The notes: generated by a model not told the origin, from the sequence alone. Positions 25,590 to 36,265 are shown, counted from the first letter of the stretch. The stretch: 64,000 nt of DNA from Cupriavidus plantarum (GCF_905397285.1 NZ_CAJPUX010000003.1:496001-560000); one strand, 5' to 3'. A program made the numbers and translations.

Positions 25590-26363
25590 TCAGGCCGAGC
25601 GCTTGCGCGCGGCGGTCTTCGCGGCGGTCTTGGCCGCGGTTTTGGTCGCGGTTTTTGTTGCAGTCTTCGTGGCGGTCTTGGCTGTGGCGGTCTTGGTCGC
25701 AGCAGTCTTGGTCGCAGCGCTCTTCGTCGCCGTCTTGCGCGTCGCCGTCCCGGTCGTCTTGCCAGCGGTCTTGCGCGCGGGCGCCTTCGCCGGAACGCCC
25801 GTGGACGCCTTGCGCGTGACGGGCTTGCGGCCCATCGTGGCCAGCGCGTCCGGATCGGTGTCCTCGTGGCCCATCGGCGGCGAGGGTTCCTTCATGCCCT
25901 CGGGCAGGCGAGCCAGCGCCGGCTTGAGGTTGGTCGCGCGCTTCGCGCGCGGGGCGCGTTCGGCCGCCTCCTCGTCCTCGTCGTCCATCGGCTCGCTGGC
26001 CTTGGCCAGGCCCTTGCCGGTGGAGAGCTTCATGCGCACCGGCTTGTCGCCCCAGATTTCCTCGAGGTTGTAGTACAGGCGCAGCTGCGGCTGCAGAATG
26101 TGGACGACCGCGTCGCCGCAGTCGACGAGCACCCATTCGCCCGTCTCCAGACCCTCGACAGCGACGATATGGCCGCCGGCGTCCTTCACGGTGTCGCGGA
26201 CGGAGGCGGCGAGCGCCTTCGTCTGCCGATTCGAATTGCCGCTGGCGATCACCACCCGGTCGAACAGCTCGGTCAGGTGAGTGGTGTCGAACACCTTGAT
26301 GTCCTGCGCTTTGACATCCTCGAGCCCGTCGACGATGGCGCGTTGCAGTTTCTTAATATCCAT
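25590..26363 (-). CDS. rsfS: Ribosome silencing factor RsfS with a histone-H1-like C-terminal extension
   Basis: ATG 26361-26363 starts MDIKKLQRAIVDGLED, the usual RsfS N-terminus. Residues 1-115 form the complete RsfS domain (GDAVVHILQPQLRLYYNLEEIWGD is its end, in two motifs). RsfS binds L14 and keeps subunits apart in starvation. Unlike the typical protein of about 105-130 residues, this one continues to residue 257. It has an acidic linker (DDEDEEAAE), then a basic region ending in about 60 residues of Ala/Lys/Thr repeats (TATKTA, KTAAKTAAK) like bacterial histone-H1-type tails. No frameshift is needed to explain it; the tail is in frame and ends at RKRSA. Confidence 0.93.
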   Translation of the reverse strand: MDIKKLQRAIVDGLEDVKAQDIKVFDTTHLTELFDRVVIASGNSNRQTKALAASVRDTVKDAGGHIVAVEGLETGEWVLVDCGDAVVHILQPQLRLYYNLEEIWGDKPVRMKLSTGKGLAKASEPMDDEDEEAAERAPRAKRATNLKPALARLPEGMKEPSPPMGHEDTDPDALATMGRKPVTRKASTGVPAKAPARKTAGKTTGTATRKTATKSAATKTAATKTATAKTATKTATKTATKTAAKTAAKTAARKRSA

Positions 26364-26376
26364 GGTGTGTTCTTGT

Positions 26377-27114
26377 TCAGCCTTGATTCGAGTTGGGAGG
26401 CGAGTCGCTCCGGGCCTTGTGATAAAGACCGTGACTCGCGATGTAGTGTGCCACGCCCTCGGGCAGCTGGTCATCTGCCTGGGCATCCGGCGTGTCGCCA
26501 CTGGCCAGACGGGCGCGCAGGCCGGTGGACGACAGATCGACGGCAAGCGTCTGGTCGAGCCACATGCGGCCGGAGGGCGTGGATTGTATCAGGTGCTTGT
26601 CCGCCAGCCGCGCGGCCATGCTGGCGCGCACGGGACCTTCCAGCGTGGCGAGGTCGAAGCCCGGCCGCGTGGCCACGCACAGGTGCACATGCTCGAACAG
26701 GTCTTCCCATCCGTGCCACGTGTGCAGGCGCAGCAATTGGTCGGCGCCCATGAGCCACGACATCGACGCTTCGGGGCCATATTGCTCGCGCAACTGGCGC
26801 ACCGTATCGATGGTATAGCTGGGGCCCGCGCGATCGACTTCCATGCGGCTGACGCCGACTTTGGCCGCGGTATCGCCGACGGCGGCCGCGGCCAGTTCCG
26901 TCATCGCGAGCCGGTCGGCCGCGGGCGTCACGTCGTCGCCTTTCTGCCAAGACTGGCCCGTGGGAATCCAGACGAGCTCGTCGAGCCCGAGATGTTCGAT
27001 GAACAGTTGCGCCAGGGCGACGTGGCCGCGATGGGGCGGATCGAACGTGCCGCCGAGAATGCCGAGACGATAGGGGCGATCGAAACGATGGGCGGCTGTC
27101 ACGGAAATGGTCAT
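26377..27114 (-). CDS. nadD: Nicotinate-nucleotide adenylyltransferase
   Basis: A 245-residue nucleotidyltransferase of NAD synthesis. The adenylyltransferase motif [14 protein letters not shown] is at 18-31, WLMGADQL near 120 and the SSTGLRARL segment corresponds to the ISSTxxR motif. The C-terminal 15 residues after the usual HYIASHGLY end are a polar extension. It overlaps hemF by 4 bp upstream and is 13 bp from rsfS; nadD-rsfS-rlmH is a common order. Confidence 0.95.
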   Translation of the reverse strand: MTISVTAAHRFDRPYRLGILGGTFDPPHRGHVALAQLFIEHLGLDELVWIPTGQSWQKGDDVTPAADRLAMTELAAAAVGDTAAKVGVSRMEVDRAGPSYTIDTVRQLREQYGPEASMSWLMGADQLLRLHTWHGWEDLFEHVHLCVATRPGFDLATLEGPVRASMAARLADKHLIQSTPSGRMWLDQTLAVDLSSTGLRARLASGDTPDAQADDQLPEGVAHYIASHGLYHKARSDSPPNSNQG

Positions 27115-28049
27115 TGCGCGCCGCCGTTTCCCGCCATGCCGAGCCAGTCCTTCGGCGGCAGGAAGTCGCTATACAGGGCGGCTTCCGCACTGCCCGGCTC
27201 CGGTTTCCAGTCGTAGCGCCAGCTGACCTGCGGCGGCATCGACATCAGGATCGATTCGGCGCGGCCGCCCGACTGCAGGCCAAACAGCGTGCCGCGGTCG
27301 AACACCAGATTGAACTCGACGTAGCGGCCGCGGCGATACGCCTGGAAGTCGCGCTCGCGCTCGCCATAGGGCATGTCCTTGCGCGCCTGCAGGATGGGCA
27401 GGTACGCATCGAGGAATGCATCGCCCACGGACTGCATCATCGCGAAGCTGCGATCGAAACCGAGCGCGGAAAAGTCGTCGAAGAACACGCCGCCGATGCC
27501 GCGTGCCTCGCCGCGGTGGCGCAGGAAGAAATACTCGTCGCACCACTGCTTGAAGCGCGGATACAGGTCATCGCCAAACGGATGCAGCGCCCGTTCGCAA
27601 GTGCGATGGAAATGCACGGCGTCGCGCGTGTCGCCGTAATAGGGGGTCAGGTCCATGCCGCCGCCGAACCACCACACGGGTTCCGCGTCGGGCTTCACGG
27701 CCACGAAGCAGCGCACGTTCATGTGCACGGTCGGCACATACGGATTGCGCGGATGGAACACCAGCGAGACGCCGGTCGCCTCGAAGCTGCGGCCCGCGAG
27801 TTCCGGCCGGTTGGCGGTGGCGGAAGGGGGCAGCGTGTCGCCGCGCACGTCGGAGAAGCCCACGCCCGCGCGTTCCATCACGGCACCGCCTTCGAGGATC
27901 CGCGTCCGGCCGCTGCCGCGCAGGCGCTCGGTGGGCGGCTTCTCCCAGGCGTCGGTGAGGAACGCCTGGCCATCCACCGCCGCAATGGCGTCGGTGATGC
28001 GGTCTTGCAGACCGAGCAGATAGGCACGGACTGCCTGGGTATCGATCAT
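27111..28049 (-). CDS. hemF: Coproporphyrinogen-III oxidase, aerobic
   Basis: A 312-residue enzyme that decarboxylates coproporphyrinogen III to protoporphyrinogen IX with oxygen. Start [12 protein letters not shown] at ATG 28047-28049 fits the family. Conserved parts are [38 protein letters not shown] and [21 protein letters not shown] (split here as two motifs). The stop overlaps the nadD start by 4 bp. A terminator-like hairpin upstream (28093-28141) separates it from purD. Confidence 0.96.
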   Translation of the reverse strand: MIDTQAVRAYLLGLQDRITDAIAAVDGQAFLTDAWEKPPTERLRGSGRTRILEGGAVMERAGVGFSDVRGDTLPPSATANRPELAGRSFEATGVSLVFHPRNPYVPTVHMNVRCFVAVKPDAEPVWWFGGGMDLTPYYGDTRDAVHFHRTCERALHPFGDDLYPRFKQWCDEYFFLRHRGEARGIGGVFFDDFSALGFDRSFAMMQSVGDAFLDAYLPILQARKDMPYGERERDFQAYRRGRYVEFNLVFDRGTLFGLQSGGRAESILMSMPPQVSWRYDWKPEPGSAEAALYSDFLPPKDWLGMAGNGGAQ

Positions 28050-28092
28050 GATCGGGAGATCGTATGGGCTCGTAGGGCTCGTATGGGCCGGT

Positions 28093-28141
28093 AACAAAAC
28101 CGCCGACGGTCGGTATCAACAACGTCGGCGGTCATCGTGAT
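28093..28141 (-). terminator. Intrinsic terminator after purD
   Basis: On the minus strand GTCGGCGG pairs with CCGCCGAC (28134-28141 with 28100-28107) around a 26-nt loop, and the 3' side is followed by TTTTGTT. It lies 73 bp beyond the purD stop and just before the hemF promoter region. Confidence 0.55.
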
Positions 28142-28213
28142 GTCATGTCACGATTGTACCGGCTGGCTGCGCGTCACGGGTCGTGTGGCGCCAGCCGGGG
28201 GAGGAGGGAAGCC

Positions 28214-29482
28214 TCAGCGGCGGATGGCCCGGTAGCCAATGTCGGTCCGGTACTGCATGCCGTCGAACCGGATCTGTTCCACCGCGGCATACGCGTTCTT
28301 CTGCGCGGCCTTGACCGTGTCGGCGAGGCCCACCACGCACAGCACGCGGCCGCCCGAGGTCAGCAGCTTGCCATCCTGGAGCGTGGTGCCTGCGTGAAAC
28401 GTCACCGCATCGGGCGTTTCCGCGGGAATGCCGGTGATCTCGTCGCCGTTGCGCGGCGTGTCCGGGTAGTTGTACGCGGCCATCACCACGCCCAGCGCGG
28501 TCCGGCGGTCCCAGTCGAGCTCGACTTCATCGAGGCGCATGGTCACCGCGGCTTCCATCACATCGACGAGGTCGGTCTTGAGGCGCGCCATGATCGGCTG
28601 CGTTTCCGGATCGCCCATGCGGCAGTTGAACTCGAGCGTCTTCGGGTTGCCGTCCTTGTCGATCATCAGGCCCGCGTACAGGAAGCCCGTGTAGGGAATG
28701 CCGTCTTTCTCCATGCCGCGCACGGTCGGCATGATGATCTCGCGCAGCGCGCGGGCATGCAGCGCGGGCGTGACCACCGGCGCGGGCGAGTAGGCGCCCA
28801 TGCCGCCCGTGTTGGGGCCGGCATCGGCGTCCAGCAGGCGCTTGTGGTCCTGGCTCGTGGCCAGCGCGAGCACGTTCTTGCCATCGACCAGCACGATGAA
28901 GCTGGCTTCCTCGCCCTCGAGGAATTCCTCGATCACGACGCGGGCGCCCGCATCGCCAAGCTTGTTGCCGTCCAGCATCATGTCCACGGCCGCATGCGCT
29001 TCCTCGAGCGTCATGGCCACGACCACGCCCTTGCCCGCGGCGAGGCCATCGGCCTTGATCACGATCGGCGCGCCCTGCGCATCGATATAGGCATGCGCGC
29101 GCGCGGCGTCGGAGAACGTCTCGTACGCGGCGGTCGGGATGTTGTGGCGATGCATGAAGGCCTTGGCGAAGTCCTTCGACGACTCGAGCTGCGCGGCGGC
29201 GCGCGTCGGGCCGAAGATGCGCAGGCCGCGCGCGCGGAACACGTCCACGATGCCGCGCGCCAGCGGCGCCTCGGGGCCCACCACGGTGAAGGCCACGCCC
29301 TCGCGCTCGGCGAACGCGGCAAGCACCTCGGGGTCGGTCAGCGGCACGTTCTGCAGGCGCTTGTCGAGCGCCGTCCCGCCATTGCCGGGCGCCACGTAGA
29401 CGACCTGCACCTTGGGCGACTGGGCCAACTTCCAGGCCAGCGCATGTTCACGGCCACCGGAGCCGACTACCAATACTTTCAT
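28214..29482 (-). CDS. purD: Phosphoribosylamine--glycine ligase
   Basis: A 422-residue ATP-grasp enzyme, the second step of purine synthesis. It starts MKVLVVGSGGREHALAWKL and has VVGPEAPLARGIVD, IVIKADGLAAGKGVVVA, NTGGMGAYSPAPV and the magnesium-binding LEFNCRMGDPETQ. Length is normal. It is 78 bp downstream of yebC on the same strand. Confidence 0.97.
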   Translation of the reverse strand: MKVLVVGSGGREHALAWKLAQSPKVQVVYVAPGNGGTALDKRLQNVPLTDPEVLAAFAEREGVAFTVVGPEAPLARGIVDVFRARGLRIFGPTRAAAQLESSKDFAKAFMHRHNIPTAAYETFSDAARAHAYIDAQGAPIVIKADGLAAGKGVVVAMTLEEAHAAVDMMLDGNKLGDAGARVVIEEFLEGEEASFIVLVDGKNVLALATSQDHKRLLDADAGPNTGGMGAYSPAPVVTPALHARALREIIMPTVRGMEKDGIPYTGFLYAGLMIDKDGNPKTLEFNCRMGDPETQPIMARLKTDLVDVMEAAVTMRLDEVELDWDRRTALGVVMAAYNYPDTPRNGDEITGIPAETPDAVTFHAGTTLQDGKLLTSGGRVLCVVGLADTVKAAQKNAYAAVEQIRFDGMQYRTDIGYRAIRR

Positions 29483-29560
29483 GTTCCACTGCCAGATGAG
29501 AAACGGATGCGGGCCGCGGCCGTTTCGGGAGTTTTCGGGGGTTCGAGTCGCGCCGAGGCG

Positions 29561-30286
29561 TTACTCCTCGATGACCGCGTTGGTGAAGACTTCCTGCACG
29601 TCGTCGAGATTTTCGATGGCGTCCAGCAGTTTCTGCATTTTCACGGCATCGTCGCCCGTGAAGCTCACCTCGTTCTGCGGCTTCATCACGACGTCCGCCA
29701 CTTCGGCCTTGAAGCCGGCCGCTTCCAGCGCGGCCTTCACGGCGGAGAAGTCGTTCGGCGGGCAGGTGACTTCGATCGAACCGTCCTCGTTGCCGACCAC
29801 GTCGTCGGCGCCCGCTTCGAGGGCCGCTTCCATGAGCTTGTCCTCGGGCGTGCCCGGCGCGAACAGGAACTGGCCGCAGTGCGTGAACATGAACGCCACG
29901 GAGCCTTCCGCGCCCATGTTGCCGCCATGCTTCGAGAAGGCGTGGCGCACTTCCGCCACGGTCCGCGTGCGATTGTCGGTCAGGCAATCCACGATGATCG
30001 CGGCACCGGCCAGGCCGTAGCCTTCGTAGCGGATTTCTTCGTAGTTGGCGCCTTCCAGACCACCCACGCCACGCTGGATCGCGCGCTGGATGTTGTCCTT
30101 GGGCATGTTCGCGTCCATGGCCTTGTCGATCGACAGGCGCAGGCGCGGGTTGGAGTCGGCATCGCCGCCGCCGAGCTTGGCGGCCACGGTGATTTCCTTG
30201 ATGAGTCGCGTCCAGACTTTGCCGCGCTTGGCGTCAGCGGCGGCTTTCTTGTGCTTGATGTTGGCCCATTTGGAATGACCGGCCAT
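29561..30286 (-). CDS. yebC: YebC/PmpR-family translation/regulatory protein
   Basis: A 241-residue protein of the YebC/TACO1 family. [20 protein letters not shown] is the invariant start and GGAGAAAAG precedes it. [16 protein letters not shown] ([19 protein letters not shown]) and the acidic centre follow. Family members relieve ribosome stalling at proline stretches and some act as regulators; which applies here cannot be read from sequence. It is divergent from the HerA-like ATPase gene. Confidence 0.95.
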   Translation of the reverse strand: MAGHSKWANIKHKKAAADAKRGKVWTRLIKEITVAAKLGGGDADSNPRLRLSIDKAMDANMPKDNIQRAIQRGVGGLEGANYEEIRYEGYGLAGAAIIVDCLTDNRTRTVAEVRHAFSKHGGNMGAEGSVAFMFTHCGQFLFAPGTPEDKLMEAALEAGADDVVGNEDGSIEVTCPPNDFSAVKAALEAAGFKAEVADVVMKPQNEVSFTGDDAVKMQKLLDAIENLDDVQEVFTNAVIEE

Positions 30287-30436
30287 GATTCTTTTCTCCG
30301 AGGCGGATGCGCGGTGGTGCGAAGCAATGTCCCTGCACCATGTGATGGATGTGCCAGCCTGCTGGCTATAATCAGCGCAGGATTTTATCACGCGGTCACC
30401 TTGCCCTGACGGCCGCCTGTGCTAACCGAGACTCCC

Positions 30437-32011
30437 ATGGCCGATCCCATCCTCCTAGCCAAGAACGCCGACCACGAACTGGTGCTGCTGCCCGAGATGG
30501 GCAACCGGCACGGCCTCATCACCGGCGCGACCGGCACCGGCAAGACCGTCACGCTGCAGACGCTCGCGCAGGGCTTCTCGCGCCTGGGCGTGCCGGTGTT
30601 CATGGCGGACGTCAAAGGTGATCTGACCGGCATTTCCCAGCCGGGACAGGCGTCCGAGAAACTCAAGGCGCGGCTGGCCGAGCATGGCCTGCCGGAACCG
30701 GTCTGGGGCGGCTGCCCGACGACGCTCTGGGATGTCTTCGGCGAGAAAGGCCACCCCGTGCGGGCCACGGTGTCCCACATGGGGCCGCTGCTGCTGTCGC
30801 GGATGCTCGAACTCAACGACACCCAGCAGGGCGTGCTGAACCTCGTGTTCCGCATCGCCGATGCCAACGGCCTGCTGCTGCTCGACGCCAAGGACCTGCG
30901 CGCGATGCTCCAGTACGTCGGGGACAACGCCTCGCAGTTCACCACGGAGTACGGCAACATCTCGGCGGCGTCGATCGGCGCGATCCAGCGCGGACTTGTC
31001 GCGCTCGAGTCGCAGGGCGCCGACCAGTTCTTCGGCGAGCCGATGCTGAACCTCGAGGACTTCATCCAGACGGAAAAGGGGCAGGGCGTCGTCAACATCC
31101 TCGCCGCCGACAAGCTGATGAACGCGCCGCGCCTTTACGCGACGTTCCTGCTGTGGATGCTGTCGGAACTGTTCGAAAAGCTGCCCGAGGCGGGCGACCT
31201 CGACAAGCCCAAGCTCGTGTTCTTCTTCGACGAGGCGCACCTGCTGTTCAACGATGCGCCGAAGGGTCTGCTCGACAAGATCGAACAGGTGGTTCGGCTC
31301 GTGCGTTCCAAGGGCGTCGGCGTGTACTTCGTCACGCAGAATCCGCTCGACATTCCCGACACGGTGCTCGGCCAGCTCGGCAATCGCGTCCAGCACGCGC
31401 TGCGCGCGTTCACGCCGCGCGACCAGAAGGCCGTCAAGGTGGCCGCGACGACGATGCGCGCGAATCCGAAGCTGTCGCTGGAGCAGGTCATCGGCGAGCT
31501 CGGCGTGGGCGAGGCGCTGGTCTCATGCCTCGATGGCAAGGGCATTCCGGGCATTACCGAACGCGCATGGGTGCTGGCGCCGGGTAGCCGCATCGGGCCG
31601 ATCGACGACGCCGAGCGGAAGCAACTGATCGCCACGTCGCTGGTCGCGGGCACGTATGAAAAGGCAATCGACCGCGAGTCGGCCTACGAGAAACTGCGCG
31701 GCGACGCGGGGCATGCCGCGCCGGCGGATGGCAATGGCGGTGGGGGCGAAAAGAGCCGCAGCGGCAAGGCGTCAACCGTCGGCACGCCGCCCGGTGCCCC
31801 CACGGACGCGCCGGCGGAGCAAGGCGGCTGGCTCGGTCAGGCCGGCGATATCTTCGGCACGCTCACGCGCGGCACCGGCAAGAGCGGCCGCGGCGACTCG
31901 ATCCTCGAGTCCATGGCCAAATCCGCGGCGCGCACGGTCGGTTCGCAGGTAGGCCGCGAGTTGATTCGCGGCGTGCTGGGCAGTCTGCTGGGTTCCGGAC
32001 GGAAAAAGTAA
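30437..32011 (+). CDS. HerA-like/DUF853 ATPase (YjgR family)
   Basis: A 524-residue P-loop ATPase. Walker A GATGTGKT is at 30-37, Walker [13 protein letters not shown] near 263 and [13 protein letters not shown] follows as sensor region. These and the overall length match YjgR/DUF853, related to HerA/FtsK motors. The biological role of YjgR is not established. After residue 425 there is a Gly/Ser/Pro-rich linker, then a C-terminal [19 protein letters not shown], probably a membrane- or partner-binding tail. It is convergent with upp, only 6 bp apart. Confidence 0.9.
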   Translation: MADPILLAKNADHELVLLPEMGNRHGLITGATGTGKTVTLQTLAQGFSRLGVPVFMADVKGDLTGISQPGQASEKLKARLAEHGLPEPVWGGCPTTLWDVFGEKGHPVRATVSHMGPLLLSRMLELNDTQQGVLNLVFRIADANGLLLLDAKDLRAMLQYVGDNASQFTTEYGNISAASIGAIQRGLVALESQGADQFFGEPMLNLEDFIQTEKGQGVVNILAADKLMNAPRLYATFLLWMLSELFEKLPEAGDLDKPKLVFFFDEAHLLFNDAPKGLLDKIEQVVRLVRSKGVGVYFVTQNPLDIPDTVLGQLGNRVQHALRAFTPRDQKAVKVAATTMRANPKLSLEQVIGELGVGEALVSCLDGKGIPGITERAWVLAPGSRIGPIDDAERKQLIATSLVAGTYEKAIDRESAYEKLRGDAGHAAPADGNGGGGEKSRSGKASTVGTPPGAPTDAPAEQGGWLGQAGDIFGTLTRGTGKSGRGDSILESMAKSAARTVGSQVGRELIRGVLGSLLGSGRKK

Positions 32012-32017
32012 CGCCGC

Positions 32018-32668
32018 TCAGTTCTTGGTGCCGAACAGGCGGTCACCGGCGTCGCCGAGGCCCGGCACGATGTAGGCGTGCGCGTCGAGGTGGCTGTCCA
32101 GCGACGCGACGAACAGCTTCACGCCCGGATGCGCCTTCTGGAAAACTTCCACGCCTTCCGGCGCGGCGACAAGCGCGACGAACGTGATGGCGTCATCCTT
32201 CACGCCGCGCTTCTTGAGCACGTCCACCGCGTGCGCGGCGGAATAGCCCGTGGCGACCATCGGATCGCAAAGGATGAAGCTGCGGTCTTCGAGGTCCGGC
32301 AGGCGCACGAGGTATTCCACGGGACGATGCTGCTCGTCGCGGTACACGCCGATATGGCCGATACGCGCCGACGGCACCAGTTCCACGAGGCCGTCGCTCA
32401 TGCCCACGCCCGCGCGCAGCACGGGCACGATCGTGAGCTTCTTGCCGGCGATGACGGGCGCTTCCAGCGGGGTCAGCGGGGTCTCGATATGGCGCGTGGT
32501 CAGCGGCAGGTCGCGCGTGATCTCGTAACCCATCAGCAGCGTGATCTCCCGCAGCAGCTCGCGGAACGTGCGCGTGGACGTTTCCTTGTCGCGCATGTGC
32601 GAGAGCTTGTGCTGGATCAGCGGGTGGTCGAGGATGAACAGGTTGGGGAAGCGCGGATCTTGTTTCAT
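32018..32668 (-). CDS. upp: Uracil phosphoribosyltransferase
   Basis: A 216-residue salvage enzyme that makes UMP from uracil and PRPP. Start [18 protein letters not shown] at ATG 32666-32668. [19 protein letters not shown], the PRPP loop [14 protein letters not shown] and the C-terminal uracil site [17 protein letters not shown] are all present. The frame stays open far upstream but without any family features there. Confidence 0.96.
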   Translation of the reverse strand: MKQDPRFPNLFILDHPLIQHKLSHMRDKETSTRTFRELLREITLLMGYEITRDLPLTTRHIETPLTPLEAPVIAGKKLTIVPVLRAGVGMSDGLVELVPSARIGHIGVYRDEQHRPVEYLVRLPDLEDRSFILCDPMVATGYSAAHAVDVLKKRGVKDDAITFVALVAAPEGVEVFQKAHPGVKLFVASLDSHLDAHAYIVPGLGDAGDRLFGTKN

Positions 32669-32864
32669 GCTGGCAGTCTGGAGTCCCGCCGAGGGGACTC
32701 GGCAAATGAGGGGCGGGCGCCGCGCGGCTCGGCCGGCGCGGACCCGATGCAGCGCGATTGTAATGGCATTGGCCGCCGGCCGGTCACGACCGCGCTGTCC
32801 GGTCTTCTCCCCACCCCTCGGTTGACGCTCGGTTGGCCACGCGGTTGGCCACGCTGTTGCGCGC

Positions 32865-33875
32865 CTAGTCCACGGTAATGGCCGCTTCCTTCGCGACCTT
32901 GCCGAAGCGGTCGTACTCGGTCTGCGTGAGCGACTGCAGTTCGGCCGCGCTCGACCCCTTCGGATTGAAGCCGGCCTGCACGAGCTTGTCGCGCACGTCC
33001 GGCCGCGCGAGCGCTTCGACGAAGGCGGCATTGAGCGCCTGTACCACGGGCGCCGGCACATTGGGCGGGCCATACACGCCAAACCACGGCTCCACCGAGT
33101 AACCGGCCAGACCGGCCTCGGCAAGCGTCGGCACGTTCGGCAGGGACGGGGATCGCGTCTTGCCGGCGACCGCCAGCGCGCGGAGCTTGCCCGCCTGGAT
33201 ATGCGGCAGGGAGGCCGGCAGGTTGTCGAACATCACCTGCAGATGGCCGCCGAGCATGTCGTTAATGGCCGGGCTGCTGCCCTTGTACGGCACGTGCACG
33301 AGTCCTGTCTGCGTCATTTGCGAGAACATGGCGCCGGCGAGGTGCATCGAGGTGCCGGTGCCGGCGGTCGCATAGGTCAGTCCCGGATGCGCCTTGGCGT
33401 AGGCGACGAGCTCGGGCACCGTCTTCACGGGCAGGCTTTCGCTGACTTCGAGCACGATGGTCGAGGTGCCCAGCAGGCTGATCGCGGTGAAGTCCTTGCG
33501 CGGGTCGAACGGCACGTGCTTGTAGATATGCGGGTTGAGCGCGTTGGTCGAGATGGCGCCGAAGCCGATCGTGTAGCCGTCGGGCGCGGCCTTGGCCACC
33601 GCGTCCATGCCGATATTGCCGCCCGCGCCGGGGCGGTTCTCGATGACGACCGGTTGCCCGAGCTTCTCCGCCACGCGCTGGCCGACGGTGCGCGCGACGA
33701 GGTCGGTGGTGCCGCCGGCCGCGTAGGGCACGACGAATCGGATCGGCTTGGACGGGAAGGCATCGGCGGCCTGCGCGGTCGGGAGCCCGAGGGCGAGCGA
33801 TATGGGGAGGCTAAGGACGGATGGAATCAGGACGGACTGAATCAGCCTGCGGCGGAGGCGATGGGTGGACGGCAT
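32865..33875 (-). CDS. Tripartite tricarboxylate transporter receptor (Bug family)
   Basis: A 336-residue periplasmic solute-binding protein of the Bug/TctC family, which is greatly expanded in Burkholderiales. A Sec signal peptide ends at about PTAQA (36). [46 protein letters not shown] and [11 protein letters not shown] are family hallmarks. No TctA or TctB membrane genes are adjacent, so it is an orphan receptor; the ligand, usually a carboxylate, is unknown. Confidence 0.93.
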   Translation of the reverse strand: MPSTHRLRRRLIQSVLIPSVLSLPISLALGLPTAQAADAFPSKPIRFVVPYAAGGTTDLVARTVGQRVAEKLGQPVVIENRPGAGGNIGMDAVAKAAPDGYTIGFGAISTNALNPHIYKHVPFDPRKDFTAISLLGTSTIVLEVSESLPVKTVPELVAYAKAHPGLTYATAGTGTSMHLAGAMFSQMTQTGLVHVPYKGSSPAINDMLGGHLQVMFDNLPASLPHIQAGKLRALAVAGKTRSPSLPNVPTLAEAGLAGYSVEPWFGVYGPPNVPAPVVQALNAAFVEALARPDVRDKLVQAGFNPKGSSAAELQSLTQTEYDRFGKVAKEAAITVD

Positions 33876-34066
33876 GACGCGAATGTCTCCAATGATGGCA
33901 ATCTGGTTATCGTGGCGCCGGCCGCGCTTGTGACGCGAACCGCGCGCGAGCCATTGTAGGGGAGGGGGCGTCTTCGTGCTTGCGCCTTTTGACATACAAT
34001 CGGCGGGTTCCGGCGCAAGGCGTCCCCACGCGCCTGCGCCGCCGGCCCGCATCGCAGACCGTCCCC

Positions 34067-35005
34067 GTGACCGCTTCCCAGAAATCCGTCTCCCCATCCG
34101 TTCCGCAACCCGCGGACGTTGCCGCCGCGCAGCGCTACGGGTTGGCCGTCGCCGCCGTCGGCGCCGTGCTGTTCTCCGCCAAGGCGATCGTCGCCAAGCT
34201 GATGTACCGCTACGACGTGGACGCCGTGATGGTCATCACGCTGCGCATGCTGTTCGCGGTGCCGCTATTCATGGCCATCGGCTGGTGGCAGGCGCGCAAG
34301 CTGCCCGCGCTGTCATGGGCCGATCGCGGGCGCGTGGTGTTTCTGGGCTTCATCGGTTATTACCTGTCGAGCTTCCTCGACTTCATCGGCCTGCAATACA
34401 TCACGGCCGGCCTCGAGCGCCTGATCCTGTTCCTGACGCCGTCTTTCGTGCTCCTGACCACCGCGCTGGTGTTCCGCCGGCCGATCCATGCGCGCCAGTG
34501 GATCTCCCTGCTGCTTGCCTATGCGGGCATCGTGCTGGTCTTCGCGCATGACCTCGACGTGAGCGGCGCGCAGGTATGGCTCGGCGGCGGACTGGTGCTC
34601 GGCAGTGCGTTGTCGTATGGTGTGTACCTGATTCTGAGCGGCGAGCTCGTGCGGCGCGTGGGTTCGCTGCGGCTGGTCGCGTATGCGATGTGCGTATCCA
34701 CCGCCTGCTGCGCGATCCAGTACGTGGTGCTGGGCCGTCCGTTCGCCGAACTGGTGCAGCCGGCGCCGGTGATGTGGCTGTCGGTCATCAACGCGGTGTT
34801 CTGCACCGTGCTGCCCGTGTCGATGACGATGGTCGCCGTGGCGCGCATTGGCGCGCCAATGGCGTCGCAGGCCGGCATGATCGGCCCGGTGTCCACGCTG
34901 GCGCTCGCGTTCTGGCTGCTTGGAGAGCCCGTCACCGGCGTGCAGCTCGCCGGCAGCGCGCTGGTGCTCGGGGGCATGTATTTGCTGTCCGCGCGCAAGA
35001 CCTGA
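34067..35005 (+). CDS. EamA-family (DMT superfamily) transporter
   Basis: About 312 residues with ten predicted hydrophobic segments in two EamA repeats (repeat 1 from GLAVAAVGAVLFSAKAIVAK, repeat 2 from LGGGLVLGSALSYGVYLI). It is an inner-membrane exporter or permease of unknown substrate. The start is uncertain: GTG 34067 was chosen because a TACAAT -10-like box at 33995-34000 lies downstream of the first in-frame ATG (33980), but no good Shine-Dalgarno precedes the GTG. The next gene follows after 38 bp. Confidence 0.82.
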   Translation: MTASQKSVSPSVPQPADVAAAQRYGLAVAAVGAVLFSAKAIVAKLMYRYDVDAVMVITLRMLFAVPLFMAIGWWQARKLPALSWADRGRVVFLGFIGYYLSSFLDFIGLQYITAGLERLILFLTPSFVLLTTALVFRRPIHARQWISLLLAYAGIVLVFAHDLDVSGAQVWLGGGLVLGSALSYGVYLILSGELVRRVGSLRLVAYAMCVSTACCAIQYVVLGRPFAELVQPAPVMWLSVINAVFCTVLPVSMTMVAVARIGAPMASQAGMIGPVSTLALAFWLLGEPVTGVQLAGSALVLGGMYLLSARKT

Positions 35006-35043
35006 TTGAATCAACCACACAACACCCAACGGAGAGAGAAGAC

Positions 35044-35832
35044 ATGGATTTCGGATTGCGCGGTAAGCATGCGCTGGTGTGCGGCGCGAGCAAGGGTCTC
35101 GGGTTTGCCTGCGCGGATGCGCTCGCGGCCGAGGGCGTCGACGTGGTGATCGTCGCGCGGGGCGCGGAGGCACTGGAGAAGGCCGCGGCCGATCTGCGCG
35201 CGCGCCACGGCCGCCGCGTGATCGCGGTGGCGACCGACATCACCACGCCGGAGGGCCGCAAGCTCGCGCTCGACGCGGTGGCCAAGCTCGGCAACCTCGA
35301 CATCCTCGTGAACAACGCGGGCGGCCCGCCTCCGGGCAACTTCCGCGACTGGCAGCGCGATGACTGGATCGCCGCGATCGACGCCAACATGCTGACGCCG
35401 ATCGAACTGATCAAGGCGACCATCGACGGCATGATCGAGCGCAAGTGGGGCCGGGTGATCAACATCACGAGCGGTGCCGTCAAGGCGCCGATCGACGTGC
35501 TGGGCCTGTCGAACGGCGCGCGTTCGGGCCTGACCGGTTTTATCGCCGGCCTCGCGCGCGAAGTGGCACAGCACGGCGTGACCGTGAACAACCTGCTGCC
35601 CGGCCCGTTCAATACGGACCGCCTCTACAAGACGATGGAAGGCGCGGCCAAGAAGGCCAACCTGACCATCGACGAAGTATCGGCACGCCGTGCCGCCGCC
35701 AACCCGACCCGCCGCTTCGGCGAGCCGGCCGAGTTCGGCGCGGCCTGCGCGTTCCTCGCAAGCAAGCAGGCGGGGTTCATCACGGGCCAGAACCTGCTGC
35801 TCGACGGCGGCGCCTTCCCGGGCACGATGTGA
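35044..35832 (+). CDS. Atypical short-chain dehydrogenase/reductase lacking the YxxxK pair
   Basis: A 262-residue SDR-fold protein preceded by GGAGAGAGAAG. The nucleotide loop CGASKGLG (13-20) and DILVNNAGG fit SDRs, and the catalytic Ser143 is present (NITSGAV). At the YxxxK position (156-160, 13 residues after the serine and directly before SGLTGF) the sequence is SNGAR, so both Tyr and Lys are replaced. A subgroup of FabG-like SDRs with this deviation is known. Enzyme activity therefore cannot be assumed. mgsA starts 1 bp after its stop. Confidence 0.88.
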   Translation: MDFGLRGKHALVCGASKGLGFACADALAAEGVDVVIVARGAEALEKAAADLRARHGRRVIAVATDITTPEGRKLALDAVAKLGNLDILVNNAGGPPPGNFRDWQRDDWIAAIDANMLTPIELIKATIDGMIERKWGRVINITSGAVKAPIDVLGLSNGARSGLTGFIAGLAREVAQHGVTVNNLLPGPFNTDRLYKTMEGAAKKANLTIDEVSARRAAANPTRRFGEPAEFGAACAFLASKQAGFITGQNLLLDGGAFPGTM

Positions 35833-35833
35833 C

Positions 35834-36265
35834 ATGGCGTCCGCACCCGCCGCGTCATCCGCATCGTCTTCCGCATCGTCTTCCGCATCGGTCGTTCGTA
35901 TTGCGCTGATCGCCCACGATCACAAGAAGGACGACATCGTGGCGTTCGCGGAGCGGCATCGGGCGTTCCTCTCGCAGTGCGAGCTGCTGGCCACCGGGAC
36001 GACCGGCGGCCGCATCGCCGACGAGACGGGACTCTCGGTGACGCGCATGTTGTCGGGCCCGTGGGGCGGGGATCTGCAGATCGGCGCGCAGCTTGCGGAA
36101 GGGCGCGTTACCGCGGTGATCTTCCTGCGCGATCCCATGACGCCGCAGCCGCACGAGCCGGACATCAACGCGCTGGTGCGGGCGTGCGACGTGCACAACG
36201 TGCCGTGCGCGACCAATCTCGCGACGGCCGAGCTGGTGCTCGCGCAGCTGTCTACCGCGGCCTGA
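35834..36265 (+). CDS. mgsA: Methylglyoxal synthase
   Basis: A 143-residue enzyme that converts dihydroxyacetone phosphate to methylglyoxal and phosphate. [16 protein letters not shown], the phosphate loop [29 protein letters not shown] and [15 protein letters not shown] with the catalytic aspartates are present. The first 20 residues are Ser/Ala repeats encoded by a repeated 12-bp TCTTCCGCATCG unit and are not part of the fold. Start follows the SDR stop by 1 bp. Its 3' end overlaps ykvA on the other strand by 14 bp. Confidence 0.93.
   Translation: MASAPAASSASSSASSSASVVRIALIAHDHKKDDIVAFAERHRAFLSQCELLATGTTGGRIADETGLSVTRMLSGPWGGDLQIGAQLAEGRVTAVIFLRDPMTPQPHEPDINALVRACDVHNVPCATNLATAELVLAQLSTAA

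Noticed and set aside
28145..30409. A 754-codon plus-strand frame across purD and yebC
   Set aside because: It spans two well-supported genes and their gap and shows no domain.
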